Part shown: one piece after another, positions 1 to 11,293 of the stretch
How the letters are laid out: the number at the start of each line of letters is the position of its first letter
Numbering within the stretch: position 1 is the first letter of the stretch
From: Paramecium pentaurelia
Taxonomy: Eukaryota > Ciliophora > Oligohymenophorea > Peniculida > Parameciidae
DNA length: 64,000 nucleotides
Direction of reading: 5' to 3'
NCBI GenBank assembly: GCA_905183005.1
Contig: CAJJDO010000010.1
Location: forward strand, 359,865-423,864
Translations under genes and position numbers: made by a program
Notes under the pieces: model-generated
What the model was told of the DNA's origin: nothing
Database searches by the model: none
Seen by the model: the letters and a program-made list of their open reading frames with translations, nothing else

Positions 1-1650
1 GTCTATAATTTTTCCATGACTTTTATCTCTTATAAATAATCCTATCCCATCATTATCATTTATATTATTCTTACTAATTTCAGGTCTACTATCCTTTAGA
101 ATCATAATACCATTACTTTTATTTTTTTATATTACATTTCCACTTATTATTGGAACTGCTGTAATACATACAATACCATCATTCTTTTTAAATAATAATA
201 ATTAATACATTTTCAGCAATCTAATTTCTAAATATCCAACACTTTCCACATTCAATCAAAAAAATACCTTCACATCTTCCTCCTAATATCTTATTTTCCA
301 CTATAAATGTATCCACAGAATTTGCACCACCTAATGCAATATTTGCTTTAATATTATCAGTAATTTCATTTTTTTCAATGACTGCAGATGCTGTTTCAAC
401 TAATAATACACCTTAACCCAAATTTTTAGATATTTTATTTTTATGAATTGAAATACGAGCTTCAGTATCAGCTTTAATTCCAGCTTTTTTATTATAACCT
501 ATAAAAGTATTAGAATCAATCCTTGTATAATTATTTTAACCAGTACAATGAATACCATTTTCTTTATTTCCTGATATTGTTTGATTTGATTTAATCTTAC
601 CATCACATCTTAATTATTCAAATACTTTTGTTAATATTCCATCTGTAAAATTCTTATCTATTTTATTATTAAAAATTTATGGATCTGCAGATAATACTTC
701 TATTCCTATTACATTTGTCTTTATTTCATTTCCAAATATTTTAGCTCTATTACCAATACCTACTTTAATTCCAGGTCCTTCATTATTTTCTATTCTACAT
801 TATTCTATTTATGGTATTGCATCTGAACCAACTACATGTATTCCAACTTTTTTATTTTAGATTATTTTGCTATTGATCACACGAACATTTTTATTTGTTA
901 CAGCTTATTATATCAATATACCACCATATGTATGATTATGAACTTTACTATCCTTGATAATTAAATCTCCTAATTTAACTAAAATTCCTATTGTCTTTGC
1001 ATCTTAATTTTTTGATGAAGTTCCTTTTATTTCACATCTTATGAATAATGCTTCAGCTCCTTAATTTACAGCTATACCTGGTAATATCCCTTTAAAGGAT
1101 TTGACAATGAAACTTATATTTTAATTTATTGTTACTTTAATGCAATCAAACAATCTTCCATAAATAATTTGCCTCCATTTAATAATACTACACAATTCAT
1201 ACTTGGTTCTATTGGAACTTTGCTAACAAACTCTTCATCTGGATTCTATTCTAAACCACCACCTCCATCTTCATGACTCCCAAAAAGATGCTTTGCCATT
1301 TCTTAACCTTCTATTAATTTTTCCAATTCTTCAACTTCTTCACTTGTTCCACTATGTGACATTTTCAATCCAATTAAAGTACAACGCTCATCTTTTCTCA
1401 AATCAACCAAAATAGTAGGTTTTGATGATACAACAATAATAATATCTCCCACTTTTTCTTTAGGTTCCAGACGTAAACCAGGTTTATTAATGACAATATT
1501 AGATGAATAAAGTCCTGGAGCTATTTTTATAACTGTATTAGGTTCTGCCTTATCTATAGCTTCTTGAATTGTTTTATATGGACCACTTTCAGAATCAACA
1601 ATTAGCTACTGTTTTAATACCCCTTTAATTGCATTATCTTAATTGTTCAT
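1..1650 (-). CDS. Right-handed beta-helix (FBXO11/NosD-like) repeat protein, 3' end beyond window
   Basis: The reading frame runs from ATG at 1650 off the left edge, so the C-terminus is missing. After about 15 residues comes a segment typical of parallel beta-helix proteins (SGPYKTIQEAIDKA). After an acidic, glycine-rich linker, many degenerate repeats of roughly 22-25 residues follow, with the pattern I-x-x-N-x-I-x-x-N-x-x-x-G-I (for example IEQCRIENNEGPGIKV). That is the PbH1/NosD/FBXO11 family, whose repeats stack into a solenoid and often serve in substrate recognition or carbohydrate binding. No F-box is evident before the repeats. One 23-nt intron (1113-1135) restores the frame. The ligand cannot be guessed. 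Confidence 0.7.
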
Positions 1651-2371
1651 TATAAATATTTATAAAATTATTACTTTATTTACAGACTATATATTATGTA
1701 TATAATAATAACTTATTATCTATTCTTTCATAATAATGATGCATAAATCAAATTTTTTATTTATATACCAAACAGAAGTTTTAAATTTTATGATCAGAAA
1801 TCTAATAGAGATATTAAATATTTAGATATCTAAATAGTATAGACATATTCAATTTATTTATTTATTTATTATAGTCAATAAAAATTAAGATAAAATGAAA
1901 TTAGTATTTATTTTGATTGAATACTCAAATAAATTGAAGATTCACTAGATTTTTTTGATTTATAATATAAAGATCATATTTAAAATATGAAGATAAAGTT
2001 AGTTTAAAATCATTTTAACTGATTGTAATATTTGGAAACCCTTTATAGAAAAATCTTTCTTTGATATAATTTTTAACTGATGATTAATAAAATTCTAAAT
2101 GTAACCTAATATATTTATTTAGATAATTTTTCAAAATAGATAAAAATTAGTTAAATAGAATACTTAGATAAAATTGATTGACTTATATTCTCAATTGAAA
2201 ATATATACATAATTTAGTTATTGAAGAAGAAATCTAAGAAAATAATTATATTGATTCAGATATTCTATTTTAATTATAATCTTGTTTTCTTTTAGACTTT
2301 AATCTAAATTATAAAATTTGAATAAAATATTTGAGAATTATTCTTAAACAAATTTCAATTCCAAAAAACAT
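1651..2371. other. Noncoding spacer upstream of the beta-helix gene, including most of the TrxR 3' flank
   Basis: Extremely AT-rich, with no ORF of convincing composition on either strand. It holds the upstream region of the gene starting at 1650 and the sequence beyond the SECIS of the thioredoxin reductase gene. I see no further structure. Confidence 0.5.
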
Positions 2372-2418
2372 CTTTTATCAACACTTATTTATTATTTTAT
2401 TTCAAATAAATGTTTCAT
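2372..2418 (-). promoter_or_regulatory. SECIS element in the thioredoxin reductase 3' UTR
   Basis: On the minus strand the sequence reads AUGA, an 11-base arm (AACAUUUAUUU), an A-rich loop beginning GAAA, the complementary 11-base arm (AAAUAAGUGUU, one G-U pair), then GAU. This is the eukaryotic SECIS layout: a UGA/GA non-Watson-Crick quartet, an 11-bp helix II, and unpaired As about 12 nt after AUGA. Below the quartet UUU/AAA pairs extend helix I. It lies about 125 nt after the stop of a gene with an in-frame UGA at the exact position of Sec in TrxR. The structure is seen in the sequence; its function is inferred from the family. Confidence 0.88.
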
Positions 2419-2518
2419 AAAGTTTGTTCTAAATTCTAACAAACAAATGTCTTTCTTCCTTAAAATTAGCCTCAGAATACTTCTATTAAAGGTTAGGAGG
2501 AGTTTTTTTATGAAACAT

Positions 2519-2541
2519 CCCCTAGCCAAATAGGCTAGGGG
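2519..2541 (-). promoter_or_regulatory. Perfect 9-bp GC-rich stem-loop just after the TrxR stop
   Basis: Arms CCCCTAGCC and GGCTAGGGG enclose a 5-nt loop. The stem starts 8 nt after the Sec UGA and 2 nt after the terminal UGA. Such GC content is exceptional for this DNA. Stem-loops a few bases after a Sec UGA act as selenocysteine redefinition elements in some animal mRNAs, so a role in ribosome pausing is plausible; a 3' end-processing role is an alternative. Confidence 0.75.
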
Positions 2542-2543
2542 AT

Positions 2544-4084
2544 TCAACCTCAGCAACCTTCTTTTTAAGCATCATCTATTCCTTTAACTGCTGTCACTTA
2601 TACAAGTTCCTTAAATTATAATAAATTTATACTTCAGAACAAGTTGGATGAATACCTACTGTAGAATCAAATTATTCCTTAGTCACTCCCATTTTCATAG
2701 CAACTGCATATCCTTAAGTAACTTCTCCAGCATGAGGTCCAAGATAATGAAATCCAATAACCCTACGATTATCATTTAAAACTATCAATTTTGCAAAACA
2801 ACTTTCACCTGAATGCATTTCAAAGTAATTCCATTCTAATGGTTTAAATATTGAATGATAAACAATAATTTTATCATATCCAAATTTTTTGATTGCATCT
2901 TCTTCACTAAATCCAATACATCCATATTCTAAAGGAGTAAATACAGTTGTAGCAATAAATTCATATGACATTAATTCAGTTGCCTTGTTAAATAATCTAT
3001 TAGCTAATAATTATCCACATTTAATAGCTGTAGGAGTTAATTCAGGTCTACCTTCTACACAATCACCAATAGCAAAAATATTAGGTATAGAAGTTTTATC
3101 ATCTGCTGAACATATTATTTTTCCATTTTTATTCATGTTTACTCCAACTTTTTCAAGATTTAATTTTTAGGTATCACTTACTCTACCTGTTGCAACTAAA
3201 ACTGTATCAAATATTTCTTCTTATTTATTTCCATTAATTATCCAAGTTACTTTTCTTTTATTATCTTCTGTTGCTTCAATCATGTCTGGAACACAACCTC
3301 TAATAAATCTAATTCCTTTTTCTTCCATATAATATCCAATCTTTACTGCCATCTCTTAATCAAATCCTCTTAATAGAATACTCCTCACCATAATTGTCAC
3401 TTCATTTCCTATTCCATTTAAAAATCCTCCACATTCTAATGCAACATAAGAAGCACCTACAACTAATGTTTTACCAGGATTCTCCTATAACCAAAATAAA
3501 TCATCAGATGTTATCACAAGATTTTAAATATTTGGAATATTATCTGGGTATGATGGTCTACCTCCAACAGCTATTAATATATTTTTAGCTCTAACTGTTT
3601 CAATTTATCCTTTATTATCTGTTAACTTTGAATATATATTATTACTTTACTTTTATTGTATTTGCATCAATGAGTTCTGCGAATTTATTGTAATACTTCA
3701 CATCTTATCTTAATAATTGATTTTTATAACCAAAATTCAATTTACGTATATGGTTATTCACATTTTCAACCATTTTTTCCCAATTATGCTTTGAATCAAT
3801 TTATGTATCAATCCATCTAAAAATTCTTAAAATTAAAAATACCCTGCTTCTACTTAATCATGTCTTAATTCTCCTAAAGTAGCTGCAAAATGCATTAGTT
3901 TTTTTGGAATGCAACCTACATTTACACATGTTCCTCCCAATCCCCATTTAGTTCCTAAAGGTGATGGTTTAACAAAATCAGCCAAAGCAACTTTAACACC
4001 TAATTTTGCTGCTTATTTGGCACAAGCAAGACCTCCAGAGCCTCCTCCTATTACAAATAAATCGTATTATTGTTCTACGTCCAT
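2544..4084 (-). CDS. TrxR: Thioredoxin reductase, selenoprotein with C-terminal Gly-Cys-Sec-Gly
   Basis: NADPH-dependent FAD flavoenzyme that reduces thioredoxin, of the large animal type. Residues 11-18 carry the FAD-binding VIGGGSGG, and the redox pair is CVNVGC followed by IPKK. The NADPH-domain, VATGR, AIGDC and dimer-interface segments follow in order, with the catalytic GIHPTCSE near the end. Introns at 2610-2632, 3626-3650 and 3817-3842 (23, 25, 26 nt) leave exactly 489 codons. The last sense codons read Gly-Cys-UGA-Gly before a second UGA, so the UGA at 2550-2552 must be selenocysteine; a SECIS lies downstream. The N-terminus starts directly with the FAD domain, so a cytosolic form is likely. 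Confidence 0.95.
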
Positions 4085-4869
4085 ATATATATTAATATTA
4101 ATATTGTATTTAATGTTATTTTGTATAAATATACTGAATATAAATGAGATCATTTACATATGTTAATTATACACATATACATTAATAATAACTATTAAAT
4201 TAATTTATAGACTATTGTTTAATTAATAATAGGATAGTTAATATATTAAGTGTTCATTTCAATTAATATAAAATTCTCTAATTTGTTTTTAATTATTATT
4301 ATATTGAAAATAAGAATAATAATTATAATAAATTTAAACCTTTTGATAAATAACTAAACTAAGATTAAAAGATTCTCATCTTAAATACGAATTAATAAAA
4401 TGTAAATTTTTAATAAGACTATATACTAATATAAAATATATTTAGTAAACAAAGAATTTTATATTTAATTCCATTAAAATAAGATTTACTCTTTTTTCAT
4501 TTGAAATATTCATATGTTTTCTTAAATTAAGTAGATTCCAGTACTTTTTATTCTAATTGAAATATTTTTCTGATAATTTGAAGTAATGTAAGTTTTAACT
4601 ATCGCAAATGTATAAATTAAGAAATTTAAGTAATGTTTATTACTCTAAATGATTACAAATATTAACTTATTTCTAAATATTACTATAATTAGTTAAGTAC
4701 AAAAATATTCTTGAAATCTTCTTTAATTGTTCTCAAAGATTCCTTTTAGCTAAAAATGGAAATAATATTTTCTTGATTCTCTTATGTTTAAATATAACAA
4801 TATCATCTATTTATTTCAAGAAAACTTATTGATTTAACAAAGTAAAACATTAAAATTTATATACAATCA
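4085..4869. other. Noncoding AT-rich spacer
   Basis: Between the TrxR start and the stop of the next minus-strand gene. I find no credible ORF, repeat or RNA structure. Confidence 0.45.
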
Positions 4870-5169
4870 TCATTAGAGTTATTCTGAGATGGAAGCACTT
4901 AACCTTTTTAAAATGAGAGGAGATCTAGCAATTTGTAAGGAGCATCGATTACTTGGAGTACTTGATATATTATCTGATGTCTCAGTGTCAGAATCAAGAG
5001 ATCTAAAGGAGAATACTTGTTTCTTCTTTGCGTCTTCATAGTTCAATTGTTTCAACTGAGGATCTGTAAGTTGTTCTAGTTTTAATTATTCACATAAATA
5101 TTTGATAATTTTTTTCTCGATTTCCTTCATTTCTTGTAAACACAATTCATTATCTATCGTATCATTCAT
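4870..5169 (-). CDS. Small hypothetical protein, 99 aa
   Basis: An intronless frame from ATG 5169 to TGA 4870. The first 40 residues are a charged helix (MKEIEKKIIKYLCEQLKLEQ), and the second half is Ser/Arg-rich (SDTETSDNISSTPSNRC, ARSPLILKR) and looks like a phosphorylation-prone disordered tail with SP/TP sites. I do not recognise a family. It is divergent from the next gene with 49 bp between the start codons. Confidence 0.6.
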
Positions 5170-5218
5170 TATAATTAAAATATTAATATTTTTTGTAATA
5201 TTGATTTAAATTTAAAAC

Positions 5219-5699
5219 ATGAATTGTGATAAGTCTATACTCAAAGAACTAATTTAAACTAATATTATTTTGATTGAAGAAGCCAAAGAATCTAATCTAT
5301 AGAACTTTAATAATTCAAAGATGTGGATCAAAAAATCCTTTAATAATTTGTTTAATCTACTTCCAAAAGAAACTCTAGAAATGGATATTAATCAATTACT
5401 CACAATATCAGAATAAGAAGAATTGATTAAAGACCCTCAACTTTCTATAGACTTTTTTAAAAATAAGTTCTAAAGAGAAATAGATGATCAAGATTGGGAA
5501 GATGAAGTGGAAACACACTTAACCCCACCAAAAAAGTAAATTGAATTTTTCATAAACAATAAGATTAATACCTTAAACTCGAACTTTATAATCCAGTAAT
5601 ATGGGATTTAGAAAGAAACCTGCTACAAATATATAATCGTCTTAAAAAAAACTTCTTTCTAGTGCAATTCACAATAAATACAAAAGAAAAATAATTTGA
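5219..5699 (+). CDS. Small hypothetical protein, 150 aa
   Basis: Starts at 5219 and ends at TGA 5697-5699 after removal of one 28-nt intron (5536-5563), giving 151 codons including the stop. The N-terminal two thirds are acidic and helical (KELIQTNIILIEEAKES, DDQDWEDEVETHLTPP); the tail is basic (GFRKKPATN, KYKRKII). No family recognised. Without the intron the frame runs on with non-coding composition, which supports the splice. Confidence 0.6.
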
Positions 5700-5717
5700 T
5701 TTCATAGAATAATAACT

Positions 5718-6490
5718 TCATTTATTTTTTATTAACTATTGTATAAATATATGATCAATTCTTATTTTTATTTATAAATCCATAGTTATTATCCCTCCTT
5801 TTTTTAACATTTCTATTAATTCAGGTGCTTTGAGTTTATCAACTGAAATTATCTACTAAAGTAATATATAATTAATTACAGGAATTCATCCTTCAAAATA
5901 TTTCTATTTACTATATTTAGTTACTCTAAAATATAATTGAAGATTCATATTTCTAGATTTAATTAATTTTTTCTATTGAATTTTAGCATTCTTTAAAACT
6001 TCTATAGCAAATATGAAGTTAAATAAAAAACTGAATTTATATATATACAAAGATTATAAATCCAAACCTCGATCAGCAATTTTTATCTAAATAATTAGTT
6101 CTAATTTTTGTGTTTATTTGAATTCATAGTTAATAACAAAACAATTCTAAAGTTTGATTTATCAAAAGTAAAAGCGTTTGCTAATATGTTTACATTATTA
6201 TATTTTTCTAAATTACTATTCAATTTAAGACTCATGTATTCTCATAAAAAATGATTAGCCTTTAATTAAGATGTATCTGAAATATTTCGTCCATAATGAA
6301 ATTTATTATTTTATAATTATTATTATAGTTCTTTTATTTATTACTACAATTTACAGGCTCAAATGCTATTATATTATTGTATGTCCTTAAGAATAATAAA
6401 AATAATAATCCATTCTAAATTTAATATATGATTTCTAATTGATAAATAAACCTTACTATTTTAATATGCCCATGTTCTAAATTGTATTAA
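5718..6490 (-). pseudogene. Coding-like stretch with unresolved frames; gene remnant or several small genes
   Basis: On the minus strand several frames give protein-like composition in succession: HGHIKIVRFIYQLEIIYQ near 6.45 kb, FTFDKSNFRIVLLLTMNS near 6.15 kb, and DKLKAPELIEMLKKGGIITM near 5.80 kb, ending at TGA 5718-5720. They lie in different frames with in-frame TGAs between. Introns of 18-37 nt could remove some of these but no single model closes. One reading gives two small ORFs overlapping as ATGA at 6232-6235. I cannot tell a decayed gene from a multi-intron gene, and no family was recognised. Confidence 0.35.
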
Positions 6491-6764
6491 ATAAATATAT
6501 TTTAGAATCTTAAATTTTTTTTGGCTATTTATTTTCAATAGATTTTATTATTGAATTTCATTTCAGATTAATATAATTTCTAAAAACAATTAAAATTGTA
6601 TAGATATTCAAAAATATTTAAGTGAATCTAATAGATTAGTAAATTTTTTGTTTTAAATACATATTTATTGTATACCTTGACTTAAAATTGTTTATATAAA
6701 CATCTTAAAGATATAAAGAATACAATTTCTCGAAATATTATTTAAAATTAAATAAGTTATAAGA

Positions 6765-8297
6765 ATGGACAACGACACATCAACTTGTTCTATTAGAAGT
6801 AGTAGTGTAAAAGTTCAAAAAATATTTGATCAATATATGGCTTAAATAGCTCCTTTGCCTAACCTATAAAATTCTACTAACAAGGAAAATTCATTTTCAA
6901 TCTCAAATGAATAGAGATCTAATTATCACACAAGAATTTAAACACCTGATAAGACAACTTAAAGAAGCAACTCATAAATATAAGCTCTATAAGCCTTATA
7001 AAAAAAAAATATGGAACTTAAAACAGAAAATGATAGTTTGAAAGAGCAGTTAAAAAACTATTAAAATTAATAAAGTACTATGAATGAAATCAATTCCATT
7101 TATTAAAATTTATAATAGTAGTATGTTGTTTTAGATTTAGATCATAAATAATTGTTGTAATCCTATGAATTATAACTAAATTAATTAAAATAAGAAAAGG
7201 ATTAATGTATTGATTAAATCAATCGACAATATAGATTATAATTAGATGAGATGAAGTAATAAATGTAATTGCAAAATGAACGATATAAGAACATTGAAGT
7301 TTGTAGAAATGATTAAGATTCTCTACTTTAAAATACTCTTGATGAATTAAGAAAAGAAAGGCAAATGTTAAATAAATTAAAATTAGATTAGAGATTATTA
7401 TTAGAGGATAATGAGTAATAGTATGAAAAGCAATTACAGTATTAATAAAAACTATATCAAGAAATGAAAAATTAAAATACTATATTGATGAAAGAAAAGT
7501 AAGAATAATAAGAATAAATAAAGGAACTAGAAAAAACTTATAAGGATCTTGTATTTCATTAAAAATAAGAGATCTTAAAATTATAAAAATAATATACAGA
7601 TATAAAGAGTTTCTTTGAATCTTAAATGTAATAAGTATAAGAAGAAGTATCATGTGCAATGTAAGAATTGAGAAATAAAAACAGTGTTTATCATCAATAA
7701 ATGTAGGAATAAGAATAAATAATAGAAGACTTAGAAGATTTGAATAAATAATTAAAATAATAAATACTCTTTAAAGATTAAGAATTAATAAACTTAAAAT
7801 CTTAATTAGAATAATTGTAAATACAATAAGAAAAATTAAAATCAATGAATGATGAACTCATAAATTAATTTAATATTTAGATATAAGACTTGTAGTAAAA
7901 ATTAGAAGTGGAGAGAAAAAATTATGAGGAGGAATCAGAATTAAATGATGATGATAAGAAAGAAATATATAATGCCTTGCATAATGATAAGACATTATTA
8001 TTAACTACATCTCATTCATAAAATGATTTATTACATCCTTAATAATAACCATAAACATCAACTAAAGATGTTGAATATAAATTATTACTTTAATAAATAA
8101 TTGAAGTAGAAAAAGAAGCTTTTCGATTAAATAATCATTACTAAACATTATTTTAGTAATTCTCTAAAAACACTTAATTATCTGAATCATAAAAGTAGAA
8201 CATAAAATAAGAGATGACAGATTTGATGTAGTAAATCAGAACAAATAATTCAAAATTATATGAACTAAAGGCAAAGGAATTCACCTACCTATCTTGA
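6765..8297 (+). CDS. Long coiled-coil protein, 510 aa
   Basis: One uninterrupted frame from ATG 6765 to TGA 8295-8297 (511 codons including the stop). The first 70 residues are Ser/Thr/Asn-rich and probably disordered (STCSIRSSSVKVQKIFDQYM). From about residue 75 nearly everything is Gln/Lys/Glu/Leu heptad-type coiled coil, with a break near residue 395 (EEESELNDDDKKEIYNALHN). Proteins of this shape in ciliates are commonly basal-body or cytoskeletal. There is no catalytic motif and the family cannot be assigned. Confidence 0.75.
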
Positions 8298-9636
8298 TAA
8301 TTAATTTATATTTAATATTTATTTGATTCATATAATTACTCTTCAAAATTGTTAATTTTAAATAAATTAAGTGAAATTTCATCATAAGCCAAATTTGTTA
8401 AAAATATTTTAATTATTATTTTATTGATAAGTTCATATATATATATATGTTTTAGAAAATTGTAAACATAAGAAACGCGTATAAAAAAGTATAACCAACT
8501 AAATATTATAAAATATATATATATATTTGATCTATTAAAATTCATTATCAAAGTTTTTCTTTTATACTTATGTATTAGTATTAAACAATATCTTTTTACA
8601 TTTTTCTCCTTATAATTATGAAAATCTATTCACCCTCTTGCATTTATTAATCAAATTTAAATATAGTTGTTGAATTTAAAGCTAATTGATTTTTTGTAAA
8701 ACAAATTATTTTCGTTATTCAGCATGAATTGAAAATGATTAAGACATTTGATTGACTGAGAAAATAGAGATATTATTTAAATTATTGTGTTGGCATAGTT
8801 GTATATCTCAGAAAGTTCTGGATATATAAAATGAAGATAATTAATAGTTTAAAAATAAACATAATATATATGATTGTAAATTTCTTTATTATCTCACAAA
8901 ATTTTTTTATTAAAATCATAATCTGTTTATATAAACTTAACCTTAATTTATCATTTTGATTTTCTAACATCAAATTGTATTTTCTAATTAACTTATTGTT
9001 TTTTATATATTGATAATCAAATAAATAGAAATATTATTAAAGATCCTTGATATATAAATTTATATATATCTTATGTTCCTTCTCTTCAGAAGAATTTTGT
9101 GGAAGAACTATAATAACATTCACTCATCTCTAAACCTTAAAACTAGAAATCAAAACAAATTATTATTTTTTAAATAAAAATATGTTTTATTATTTTTTAT
9201 AGATAATTTTATTCATAAATTCTTTATGTTAAAATAATATCTAATTATTAAGGATTACTTATTTGTACCTTCAAATTAATAACTTTATTCAGTCTCCTCA
9301 TAATTGAATCAAACCTATATGATTAGTGTAATCAAGTTGTAGAATAAAATTGAGATAAATCTGTGTAAATCAATAAAAAAAAAAATTTATTCGAGTAGTC
9401 TTTATAATCTTGTTTAAAAATTAATCATGCATTAGAAGATTAATTAAATTGTAATTATTCACTATAGAATTTCAGTAAAGACAAATAGATTAATATAATC
9501 AAATTTAAAGTTTAGAGCATAGTTTTACATGTATCAATCTTCTAATGTATTTCCTAATTTATGTTAACAAAATAAAAAGTCTTATTAAATTAATAAGTAT
9601 ATATTACTAGTGATAAATAAAATAATTTATAAATAT
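8298..9636. other. Long noncoding AT-rich spacer, 1.3 kb
   Basis: Unusually long for this window. Both strands have short ORFs rich in Ile, Phe, Tyr and Asn, as expected from unselected AT-rich DNA. The minus-strand ORF at 8782-8973 has a hydrophobic stretch but no other sign of being a gene. I see no RNA gene. Confidence 0.45.
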
Positions 9637-10950
9637 ATGAGAAGGGTCAAAACAGAATAGAGTACACTTATTGAACTTATCAAAAAGAAAGAACCTTAAA
9701 CTATTTAACTCTAATAGAAACCAAAAAATAGAAAAATAAGCTAATTGGGATATTTCAATTCTCTTAATGTTTCTAATGCAAAAGTTAAATTAAGTATCTT
9801 AATGAGAGATATTTTAATCCCTACTCAAAGTGGTGATAAAAATTTATAATATAAAATAAAAAATAAAAATAGATCTATAATTGCTGAGGACAAAAAACCT
9901 ATTCGTAACAATAATAAGCCTTCAAGATTTATAGATATTTAAGAAAATTAAATATTTAAAAAGTAATACTATACTAGTCCAAAGTAAGTATTTGAGAATA
10001 TCACTTTACGAAATAATATATCTAATTAAAGAGCAAATGTTCAAAAAATTAAAAAGAACTTGAAATTATAATAATAAACATTTGAATAATAATAAATAAT
10101 ACATGATTTAATTGTTTTGCCTTCAGTTATAAATCCAGAATAATAAAGTAAAAGTGTAGCCTATATCAAATCAGTGAGATAATATGAAAAATAAGAGTAA
10201 CTCTATCATATTGAAGGTTCACTAGAAAAAACAATTGAAGATTTTAATGTATATATATTATTAATTAGAGATTCGAATGTTTGGTAGTAGAACTGTAAAG
10301 AAATTAATAAATTCTGTGAAACCATGGGTTAATTAATTATAATAGAAAAAATAATCAAAATATAAAAGAATTAGATTAGAAATGGTTTAATTGTTGACTC
10401 ATATACATAAATTAAAATTAACCCTAGAAGAATTTTCTAAAGGAGATGTATTTCCAAAGGTTCCTTATCAAAGCCAAAGAAGTGAAAAATTCTTTTCTTT
10501 TTGTAAAATGAATAAGGGTGATTAAATTTAGTAGCTCTTAGAATTAGAAAAATATCTCGTTTATGAATATGATCCTTCTTTTATGACAGCACTTCATTGG
10601 TGTTGTGTAAGAAATTGTAAAACTGCAGCTTTAATACTTCTAAAAAATGGTGCAGATCCTGATGCATAGGATATGATAGGTAGAACGCCTTTATTTCTTG
10701 CACTTTTACATAATAATAATGACATAGCTTAGTTACTATTGTATCACAAAGCAGATCCTTGGAACAAAGGAATTTTGGATTATAATGAAGCAACTACTAA
10801 TAATTTTGAAGGCAAAACTATTTTATAGTAAGCAAGAAGAGTAATTTTATTCAATTGAATTAATAGACTCATATCCTATTGAGAATGACTCCTCCTGCAG
10901 AAAGATAATTTATTTGGCAATCAAAATAATTTTTGATGCTGTGTGAATGA
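9637..10950 (+). CDS. Ankyrin-repeat protein, 421 aa
   Basis: Residues 1-205 are basic and Gln/Asn/Lys-rich, with no domain recognised. The C-terminal half carries ankyrin repeats, recognisable from SFMTALHWCCVRNCKTAAL, LLKNGADPDAQDMIGRTPL and LLYHKADPW, which form a protein-interaction surface. Two introns are needed: 10249-10270 (22 nt) and 10841-10866 (26 nt, containing the TGA that would otherwise end the frame). The sum is 422 codons including the stop, and the tail MTPPAERQFIWQSK is gained by the second splice. The first intron uses the second of two AGs at its 3' end (TTAGAG). If it is not spliced, a separate ankyrin gene would start at 10277. Confidence 0.72.
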
Positions 10951-11293
10951 ATGATTATTAGTAATAAAAATTCATATCTTAATTTTTATTAGACACTTCA
11001 TTCTAAAAAGTCGTTAAATTTGAAATTTCTTATTTTAAAGTAAAGAAACTCTTCAGTAATTCAAAAATTAAATTATTACAAAATTTATTAATTTCTTTAT
11101 AAATATCAATTCTTAGTATTATGCCTCAAAAAAAATAACAAGAGTATTTATAATATCAATATTTTCAACTTTTAAAGATTTTAATAATTGATAAAGGATA
11201 ATTGAAACGATTGATATTAATAAAATCATAAAAGATTCAAAAATTGTAAAAGAACAAAAAAAAAGAGAAAAATTTAGATATTATATATATTTT
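10951..11293. other. Noncoding spacer between convergent genes
   Basis: 343 bases downstream of both the ankyrin gene and the PKA regulatory subunit gene. AT-rich, nothing recognisable. Confidence 0.45.
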
